55,447 bases of DNA from Photobacterium aphoticum (GTDB lineage Bacteria > Pseudomonadota > Gammaproteobacteria > Enterobacterales > Vibrionaceae), in contig NZ_LDOV01000034.1 of the NCBI RefSeq assembly GCF_001029435.1, forward strand, positions 1-55,447, in the 5' to 3' direction. Below the pieces are notes generated by a model. The model searched no databases and had not been told where the DNA came from. It worked only from the letters and a program-made list of their open reading frames with translations. Positions within the stretch are counted from its first letter, which is position 1, and every line of letters begins with the position of its first letter. Positions 49,840 to 55,447 of the stretch are shown one piece after another. Both the position numbers and the translations under genes were made by a program.

Positions 49840-51676
49840 GGCTTTCCTCCTCATCACTCACAGCCAACAGAGGATTCGGCATCCACGCATACACCGCCTG
49901 TTCGTTATCGGTGAGCAGTTCATCGATATCCTCGACCCGGGTCAGCAAATTGGCTTTAAATGGCCAACTGGGGCGGGCTAACAGCCCCTGCAAAAATGGC
50001 CGTCCCGCCCCCTTCATCTCCCCCAGCAACTGCAACAACCGTTGGCGTACAAACGCCAACAACACGGCTTCTTGTTGTAAACCATCCGCGCCGAGGCGGC
50101 CGATGATGGCAAACAGATGATTGACAAAGAGGTAGTAGGTAAACCGATCACGGATCATCGCATCATCAAAATACAAGTCATGTACCATGCCGGTATCCGC
50201 CTCAAAAGCCGTTAATTCATCCCGGTATGCTGCAGACAGGTAAAACCCTTGATTGTCACGAAAGTAGTAGGTTTTGGGATAACCCTGTTCAAACGTGACA
50301 ACACTGTTTTGTTGATGGGCTTCCAACGCAATGCCGTGTTCATCGTATAGGCGGATCATTGGTGCGATCGCACAATCCCAGTACCGGGCAAACCACTTAC
50401 TGGCAGCCACCGCAGCGGGACAGGATACGGTCGTCAACGTATCAATTAACTGTTTGAGCATAGAGTCTTGGCCCGGCAGTGGCGCTTGCGTGAGTGCCGC
50501 CACCGTGACGGTCTCTTCTTCCAGACCATGTCGAAAAGGGTTTTCTCGTACGATAACTTCAAACCCACTCTCCGGCTGTCCCGGTAAATCTACCGTGATA
50601 TAAGCAGGATCTGTCACCAGCTGAAACGTGGGGTGATCGGCAAAGAAAGGCAGTTTACGGCTCAAATTAGCCATGACGACGCCCGCATCGAGTTCATGGC
50701 GTTTATTCACCCGCAATGAATTGGTGATTTTGACGGGTAAAGAAAATTTGAGCATCCAGGGCAAATCAGGGTGATACAGTGAACGTACGGAAGAGGTGGC
50801 CGAGAAGGACGGTCCCGTTCGCCCCAGATCCACGATCATGCCTTGCGCAAACCATGGGATAAGGGCTTCTTGATGCAATAACCATTGAGCCTGCAGCGGA
50901 TGGATCGGGAGTACCACATAGCCCGGCCGCGCCAGCCGCTCCGTTTCCAGCGCAGTACTGAGCATCTCTTCTGCCGTCACCGTTAAGGCCGAACGCTGGC
51001 TAATTAACGACGCATGCACCCGGAAATAATGCAGCTGAAAACAACCGCCACATTCTGGCGCATAAGTGGCATGGTGATGATCCAGCATTCCTTGGCGGCT
51101 TTTCGGGGTAGGATGCAACCAATGCCCCACATACAAAGCCTGTTCTGCCACTAAAAATTGGCGTACCGGTTGGGGACGTTGCAAGGCCGATACCAAATAC
51201 AAAGACATTAAACGATGGCTTTCTTGCAGCCTCGCTTGTAATTCATACTCACGGGGATCCTCACCCCAGGCTTTACCCCGCTGTGCATACAAAGAGCGGC
51301 TCAACAGGTGCATCACGCGCAGCGGAGAAACCGATGACCAACACAAGGGATGTTGACGAAACCACGACGCAACAAAACGGTGACACCCCACCTTAGAGCG
51401 ATACGACACAGCTATCGCTAGCTCTCCCTTTCCCTCTGCTAATGTAATCACGACAACAGCTTCAACCGCTGGGTGGCCTTTCAGGCAGGGAAGAACCCTC
51501 GTTGTTTCGTTCTCTGTTTCTTTGCCCGCATACCACTGGGCCCCCGCTACTTCACGTAAATATGCATTAAGAAAAGCTTGTAATGAGGCATATTCCGCTA
51601 ACGCTGATGCCTGCTGACTCAACGATATGTGTTCGGTGCTATCGCCTGTCGCTGGGGTATTGATCATCACGCCCAT
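49817..51676 (-). CDS. asbA: NIS siderophore synthetase, AsbA type
   Basis: AsbA attaches spermidine to citrate, the first NIS step of petrobactin assembly. The 619-residue protein resembles Bacillus AsbA along its length: HWLHPTPKSRQGML, LLPIHPLQAQWLLHQ-like VLPIHPLQAQWLLHQ, LKFSLPVKITNSLRVNK, ESGFEVIVRENPF, EAHQQNSVV and YYFRDNQGFYLS. The ATG at 51676 has GAGG 6 bases upstream; 51667 is an alternative. It is the first gene of the operon and has a Fur site about 55 bases upstream. Confidence 0.92.
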   Translation of the reverse strand: MGVMINTPATGDSTEHISLSQQASALAEYASLQAFLNAYLREVAGAQWYAGKETENETTRVLPCLKGHPAVEAVVVITLAEGKGELAIAVSYRSKVGCHRFVASWFRQHPLCWSSVSPLRVMHLLSRSLYAQRGKAWGEDPREYELQARLQESHRLMSLYLVSALQRPQPVRQFLVAEQALYVGHWLHPTPKSRQGMLDHHHATYAPECGGCFQLHYFRVHASLISQRSALTVTAEEMLSTALETERLARPGYVVLPIHPLQAQWLLHQEALIPWFAQGMIVDLGRTGPSFSATSSVRSLYHPDLPWMLKFSLPVKITNSLRVNKRHELDAGVVMANLSRKLPFFADHPTFQLVTDPAYITVDLPGQPESGFEVIVRENPFRHGLEEETVTVAALTQAPLPGQDSMLKQLIDTLTTVSCPAAVAASKWFARYWDCAIAPMIRLYDEHGIALEAHQQNSVVTFEQGYPKTYYFRDNQGFYLSAAYRDELTAFEADTGMVHDLYFDDAMIRDRFTYYLFVNHLFAIIGRLGADGLQQEAVLLAFVRQRLLQLLGEMKGAGRPFLQGLLARPSWPFKANLLTRVEDIDELLTDNEQAVYAWMPNPLLAVSDEEESHALAEYV

Positions 51677-51728
51677 CCTTCTCCTCACTCACTCGCCATG
51701 ATTGATTCACGGACACAAGGCCAATAAT

Positions 51729-51748
51729 GGTATTGATAATAGTTATCA
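51729..51748. promoter_or_regulatory. Fur box between asbA and the MATE gene
   Basis: TGATAATAGTTATCA (51734-51748) matches 14 of 15 positions of the 7-1-7 Fur motif, and the overlapping 19-mer at 51729-51747 matches 14 of 19 of the classical consensus, suggesting two overlapping Fur dimers. It is 53 bases from the asbA start and 140 from the divergent exporter start, so it could control both. Confidence 0.85.
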
Positions 51749-51887
51749 TTTCAATAAGAATTACAATTGTTACAGGAATAGTTGAGCGTGATTCAGAGTT
51801 CAGCCAGCCCCCGTAGCCATCACCCATCGCTTCAACCAAGGTGTACCGCTCACACATAATCCCCCATGAGCAAACGGAAGCGATTTC

Positions 51888-53249
51888 ATGGATAACAACG
51901 ATTACGCAATTCTTCATGGTCCACCATTGCGGACCTTCATCGCCTATGCGGTACCGTCACTGCTCGGACTGTTAGCCATTTCCACCGCCAGCATAATTGA
52001 CGGGATCTTTGTGGGGCACTACCTCGGTGCCGATGCCCTCGCAGCCATCAACCTGCTGGTGCCCTATATCACGTTCATGTTTGCCGTTTGCTTAATGATC
52101 GCCATTGGGGGATCTGTCATGGCGGGTCATTACTTGGGGGAGAACAAATCACTACAAGCCAACCAGATTTTTACGCTATCCCTCTTCAGTGCGCTGGCTT
52201 TTACATGCCTCATGGCACTACTCAGCCATTTGCTTTATATCCATCTATTCCAATTACTTGGCGCACCGCCCTCACTTTTCTCTCTCATGAAAGAATACTT
52301 GTCAGTGATGAGTTTTTGTCTGGTGATCCAACTGACAACCATGGTCTGCTATTACTTTGTCCGTACGGATGGCTTCCCCAGGCTGGGAACAACCGCACTG
52401 TTGTGTGGGGCCGCCTGTAACATTGCGCTGGATGCCCTGTTCATCGGCTACTTTCGCTGGGGCTTAGCCGAAGCGGCTCTTGCCACCACGCTGGCACAAT
52501 GCCTGCAATGTGTAGTGCTATCGCGCTATTTTTTCCAGACCAAACGCCGGCTCGCCTTCTGCCTGAATAGGCTGCCTCTTCGTACTTTAGGACACGCACT
52601 ACGCAATGGTTGCTCTGAGTTCATTAATGAAATATCGGTGGGTATTATTATTTTTGCTGTGCACTGGCAGGTTGCAAGTCAACATGGTGAAGCAGGTATT
52701 GCCGGCTTTGCTATCACCAACTACATCCTGTTTATCAGCATGATGATGTTTTATGGGATCATTGATGCACAGCATGTCCTGTTGAGCCACAACCTCGGCG
52801 CGGGGCAGCCTCAACGAGCGCATACCTTCATGCGATTCGCCACACTGGCGATTGCGTGCATTGGAGGGGGGATCACTCTCTTCACATTCATCGGTAAAAC
52901 CTGGATCACCACCCTATTTCTGGGTACTGGGGAGCTCGATGCCGCCTTATTCGCCCATCAATACCTCAACTGGCTATGGCCTTGTATCCTGCTGAGCGGG
53001 TTTAATGTCCTCTTCTCCGGCTACTTTACCGCCCATCAACGCCCGAAACCTTCAGCGTGTATCGCTCTTTTGCGTGGGCTGTTATTACCGCTATTGTTTC
53101 TATTTCTCTTTACAGTCTGGCCGATTTCCTGGCATGTATTAGCTGCCCTGCCACTGGCAGAAGGTATAACCTTACTGATCGCCATCGGGCTCTATCTACA
53201 CCAGATAAGGCACTCAGCAAGCGCTATACAAGCTTGTGGACATGAATGA
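51888..53249 (+). CDS. MATE-family multidrug/metabolite exporter
   Basis: The 453-residue protein has twelve predicted membrane helices in two homologous halves and typical MATE features (VPSLLGLLAISTASIIDGIFVGHYLG at the N-terminus, short form IIDGIFVGHYLG; later SHNLGAGQPQRAHT). GGAAG precedes the ATG. It is divergent from asbA across a Fur site, which suggests it exports the siderophore. In Bacillus petrobactin leaves by an RND-type pump, so this would be a different solution; substrate is inferred only from context. Confidence 0.88.
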   Translation: MDNNDYAILHGPPLRTFIAYAVPSLLGLLAISTASIIDGIFVGHYLGADALAAINLLVPYITFMFAVCLMIAIGGSVMAGHYLGENKSLQANQIFTLSLFSALAFTCLMALLSHLLYIHLFQLLGAPPSLFSLMKEYLSVMSFCLVIQLTTMVCYYFVRTDGFPRLGTTALLCGAACNIALDALFIGYFRWGLAEAALATTLAQCLQCVVLSRYFFQTKRRLAFCLNRLPLRTLGHALRNGCSEFINEISVGIIIFAVHWQVASQHGEAGIAGFAITNYILFISMMMFYGIIDAQHVLLSHNLGAGQPQRAHTFMRFATLAIACIGGGITLFTFIGKTWITTLFLGTGELDAALFAHQYLNWLWPCILLSGFNVLFSGYFTAHQRPKPSACIALLRGLLLPLLFLFLFTVWPISWHVLAALPLAEGITLLIAIGLYLHQIRHSASAIQACGHE

Positions 53250-53293
53250 AGAGGATAGAGGATAGAGTAATATGCCTCCCCTAAAAGACGACA

Positions 53294-53324
53294 AAGGCGC
53301 CTATTAAGGCGGCGCCTTGGTTTT
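53294..53324 (+). terminator. intrinsic terminator after the MATE gene
   Basis: An 8-bp GC-rich stem (AAGGCGCC / GGCGCCTT, 53294-53301 and 53311-53318) with a 9-base loop is followed by GGTTTTATTT. It sits in the 73-base gap to the convergent SorC-family gene and may work in both directions. Confidence 0.87.
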
Positions 53325-54303
53325 ATTTCATCTGCTGATCAAGATTGAGGATGGTCAGGGCATTACTCACGCTGGTCGCCACAACATCAACCACGCCGGA
53401 ACGTAATACGCCCAACAAGGCTAACGCTTTACTGCTTTCAGCGGCTGTCACTACCACTGTCGGAATGTGGCGTAATTCATCCATACTCAAGCCAATGACA
53501 CGATCACTCATCATGGTATCTGCGCGTTGGCCTTTGCTGTCAAAGAAATCATAGCCCGCCAGATCGCCCACCACACCTTTACGAATACGTGCTTCGACGA
53601 TCTCTTGCGGGGTGAACCAGCCCAGTTTCACCATGTGGCTGTTCTCATTCATATCTCCCACTCCGACGAGTGCCACATCCGCACGACGCGCACGATCAAG
53701 CGTCTCTTTCACGGTGCCATTTTTCATGATGGCTTCTTTTACCTTGATGTCTTCCACATAAGCCGGGGCATACAAGGTCTCACTGATCCCACCGTATTTT
53801 TTTGCCAGCAGGCGGCAGATATGGTCAGCATTGATCGCATTACCGGAACGGTGCGTCCCGCCAATACCACAGACAAAACGGCACTTACGGTGTGGCACCA
53901 CACCCACATGACTGGCAATAGAGGCGATATTACGTCCTTGACCCACCGTCACCACCATATCATCCGTCAGTGTCCCCGCCAGATAGGTTGAGACTAAACT
54001 GGCCACTTGCTGACGCTGTGTTTCATCATCCGGCTGATCCAATGCGATCAGTGCGCGTTTTAAGCCAAAGCGCTCAATCAGCTGCTGCTCAAGTTTCTCA
54101 CTGAAGACGGGGTGATATTTCACGGTAATTTCCACCACGCCTTCATCTCGTGCTCGGCGCAATAAACGGCCTACCTTCGCACGCGACATGCCAAATTTTT
54201 GGGAAATTTCCTCCTGGGTTGCCCCATCTTGATAATAAGCAATGGCGATTTCCGTCAACACATCATTGTCGACTTGAGGTAAATCATTCGCAGGTAACGT
54301 CAT
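53323..54303 (-). CDS. SorC-family transcriptional regulator
   Basis: The 326-residue protein has an N-terminal helix-turn-helix (about 18-55, ATQEEISQKFGMSRAKVGRLLRRA) and a C-terminal sugar-phosphate-binding domain (about 65-318) like those of SorC/DeoR-type regulators, with GIGGT and GDLAGYDFFD segments. No sugar operon is adjacent, so the ligand and target are unknown. The first residues MTLPANDLPQVD precede the DNA-binding domain. It lies between the siderophore locus and a lipoprotein gene. Confidence 0.9.
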   Translation of the reverse strand: MTLPANDLPQVDNDVLTEIAIAYYQDGATQEEISQKFGMSRAKVGRLLRRARDEGVVEITVKYHPVFSEKLEQQLIERFGLKRALIALDQPDDETQRQQVASLVSTYLAGTLTDDMVVTVGQGRNIASIASHVGVVPHRKCRFVCGIGGTHRSGNAINADHICRLLAKKYGGISETLYAPAYVEDIKVKEAIMKNGTVKETLDRARRADVALVGVGDMNENSHMVKLGWFTPQEIVEARIRKGVVGDLAGYDFFDSKGQRADTMMSDRVIGLSMDELRHIPTVVVTAAESSKALALLGVLRSGVVDVVATSVSNALTILNLDQQMK

Positions 54304-54412
54304 TTATTTCCCAAATAATACATGGCATAACATATCCGGTATCTTACCTTGAAGGTAAGCATGGCGCGAGTCTCTGCCTCAGGATAATCCCCTCACTGTG
54401 AGAGCTCCGCGA

Positions 54413-54772
54413 TTACATACTGTTACCTTCACGCCCTGTCTCCCAATTTTTCTCGTAGGTATTCCCTCGCGCGGTACCATCAATACAAACGTAATTTTTC
54501 GGTTTACCGAGTAAGCCCACTCGAAAAGCATTTTTAGGATCGCAGTACGTTTCCACATGTGTAGCATAGGCTTCGCGATACGCTTTTTGCTGCGTACTGT
54601 CGACGGCACCCAGTTGACTCAATGCACTATCACTGCGTTCATAATGGCCCATTTCCACATCATACTGTGCAAGACCCGTCCAATCTTGTGCCTCAGAATA
54701 CGCATCCACCTGAGAACTACTGCACCCAACCAACCCCATCAGAACACATGCGATTAACCCTATGGCTTTCAT
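54413..54772 (-). CDS. DUF2799-like lipoprotein
   Basis: The 119-residue protein begins with a lipoprotein signal: MKAIGLIACVLMGLVGC, lipobox LVGC with Cys17 as the acylated residue. The mature part has the DUF2799 pattern: DWTGLAQYDVEMG, then YCDPKNAFRVGLLGKP and YVC. The start at 54772 has GGAGG 5 bases upstream; a GTG four codons earlier overlaps that site. Role unknown; probably an outer- or inner-membrane-anchored periplasmic protein. Confidence 0.85.
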   Translation of the reverse strand: MKAIGLIACVLMGLVGCSSSQVDAYSEAQDWTGLAQYDVEMGHYERSDSALSQLGAVDSTQQKAYREAYATHVETYCDPKNAFRVGLLGKPKNYVCIDGTARGNTYEKNWETGREGNSM

Positions 54773-54959
54773 ATATACCTCCACACTTTTACTACAGTAT
54801 AGAAACTCCCAACACGGGTGATATCACCAACACGCTGATAAAACAGAATATGACACTATACGCTTACCCATCTTGTCAGCGATCATAAACCCACCTCCGT
54901 GAGCGCAAGATAAACGCGAAAATCTTAAGAGTGCAAAGGACATGGCGCAAAAAACGAGA

Positions 54960-55310
54960 AAACCCAGTCCGAAGACAGGGTTTCTTTAGAAGCGGTAAAG
55001 CAGCGGGCACGCCCAGTGAGGGCTTTCGAAAGAAGGAGAAAATGGACATTCAAATACTTCAAATACGAAAAAGCCCCGCTATTTCTAGCGAGGCTTCTTA
55101 ATAAGTGGCGGAGCGGCCGGGCTTGCGCTCAATTGGACTCGCAACCGAGCGGGACTCATTCGCCCGTAGGGCGAACCAATAAAATACAGATGTAAAAAAG
55201 CCCGAGTCTTTCAACTCGGGCTTAGTATAAGTGGCGGAGCGGATGGGACTCAACGCGCACGGCAGTGCCGCGACCTAGAGACCGAAGGGCTCTATGGGAG
55301 CGGTATATAG
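54960..55310 (-). pseudogene. decayed tRNA-Asp repeats with terminator hairpins
   Basis: No protein gene is credible from 54785 to 55349. Three hairpins lie at 54960-54983, 55071-55096 and 55198-55223, each like the tRNA terminator. To the right of the last two is a near-copy of the tRNA-Asp 3' end: TGGCGGAGCGG plus flank at 55106-55121 (15 of 16 bases) and 55232-55251 (19 of 20 bases). Including the flank CTTAATAAG, a 23-bp unit recurs at 55094, 55220 and 55338. The rest of each unit cannot fold as a tRNA. This looks like an ancient tandem tRNA-Asp array of which one gene survives. Confidence 0.7.
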
Positions 55311-55314
55311 CAAA

Positions 55315-55340
55315 AAACCCTGTCGTTACCGACAGGGTTT
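55315..55340 (-). terminator. intrinsic terminator after tRNA-Asp
   Basis: A perfect 11-bp stem (AAACCCTGTCG / CGACAGGGTTT) with a TTAC loop is followed on the minus strand by TTTGCTATA. It starts 9 bases beyond the tRNA 3' end. Confidence 0.92.
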
Positions 55341-55349
55341 CTTAATAAG

Positions 55350-55426
55350 TGGCGGAGCGGACGGGACTCGAACCCGCGACCCCCGGCGTGACAGGCCGGT
55401 ATTCTAACCAACTGAACTACCGCTCC
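55350..55426 (-). tRNA. tRNA-Asp (GTC anticodon)
   Basis: The minus strand folds as a 77-base tRNA starting GGAGCGGTAGTTCAGTTGGT and ending with an encoded CCA. The acceptor arm pairs GGAGCGG with CCGCTCC, the anticodon loop is CTGTCAC with GTC, and the T-loop is GGTTCGAGTCC. tRNA-Asp is a substrate of the Tgt and QueA enzymes encoded at the other end of the window. In Vibrio a tRNA-Asp often follows 5S rRNA, so an rRNA operon may lie to the right; that is not visible here. Confidence 0.96.
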
Positions 55427-55447
55427 ACACGGAGATAAAGATTTCTC

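Noticed and set aside
48091..51676. Aerobactin or vibrioferrin operon
   Set aside because: Both are NIS pathways known in Vibrionaceae, but here AsbC, a carrier domain and AsbF accompany the synthetases, and there is no lysine hydroxylase or acetylase (iucB, iucD) and no pvs-type decarboxylase or racemase.
41611..55426. Genomic island inserted at the tRNA-Asp
   Set aside because: The siderophore locus is near a tRNA, but I see no integrase, no direct repeat of the tRNA 3' end on the far side of the locus, and no obvious base-composition shift; the short repeats all lie between 55094 and 55360.

Overview
The window looks like a chromosomal segment of a member of the Vibrionaceae with roughly 50% GC. 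The genus cannot be fixed from sequence alone; a Salinivibrio-, Grimontia- or Enterovibrio-like organism would fit. The reasons are the long PstC and PstA permeases, a GlyGly-CTERM trypsin-like protease, the run queA-tgt-yajC-secD-secF, and a block aceB/aceA - oxyR/prx - cutC - pst/ppk/ppx/pho that I recall in similar form from Vibrio chromosome 1. I see no insertion sequences, prophage or CRISPR arrays.

Layout. Positions 1-398 are gene-free and hold an 8-bp tandem repeat and a diverged duplication. 399-6100 is the housekeeping block queA, tgt, yajC, secD, secF on the minus strand. 6199-9096 holds a secreted serine protease, a CBS-domain protein, ACP phosphodiesterase and a small exported protein. 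9404-12509 is the glyoxylate shunt (aceB, aceA). 13133-14772 is a divergent OxyR-type regulator and 2-Cys peroxiredoxin pair. 15064-19031 has cutC, a PPK2 kinase, a small YadA-anchor protein with proline-rich repeats and a LysR regulator.

19060-32293 is a phosphate/polyphosphate block: pstC-pstA-pstB-phoU and phoB-phoR-pstS on the minus strand flank a plus-strand operon of an ACT-domain protein, ppk1 and ppx. Good Pho boxes precede pstC and phoB, so phosphate sensing, uptake and polyphosphate turnover sit together. 32500-38629 holds sbcD-sbcC and the divergent rdgC. 38855-40512 holds trhP (tRNA wobble-uridine hydroxylation) and a YfhL ferredoxin, followed by mepA.

The most interesting region is 41611-53249. 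It is an iron-regulated locus with a petrobactin-type siderophore pathway in the same order as the Bacillus asb operon: asbA, asbB, asbC, a fused asbD-asbE, and asbF. A divergent MATE exporter, a TonB-dependent receptor and an OmpR-type response regulator whose receiver has lost the phospho-acceptor aspartate go with it. Three Fur-box-like sites control the three minus-strand transcription starts (asbA, the response regulator, the receptor), and one is shared with the exporter. The inferred logic is: AsbF makes 3,4-dihydroxybenzoate, AsbC and the carrier domain activate it, the AsbE part and the two NIS synthetases build the citrate-polyamine-catechol product, the MATE protein may export it, and the receptor may take up its iron complex. 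No periplasmic binding protein or ABC importer is present in the window.

The right end has a SorC-family regulator, a DUF2799-type lipoprotein, and a tRNA-Asp gene followed by a series of decayed tRNA-Asp 3' ends and hairpins, which suggests an old tandem tRNA array, possibly the tail of an rRNA operon lying to the right.
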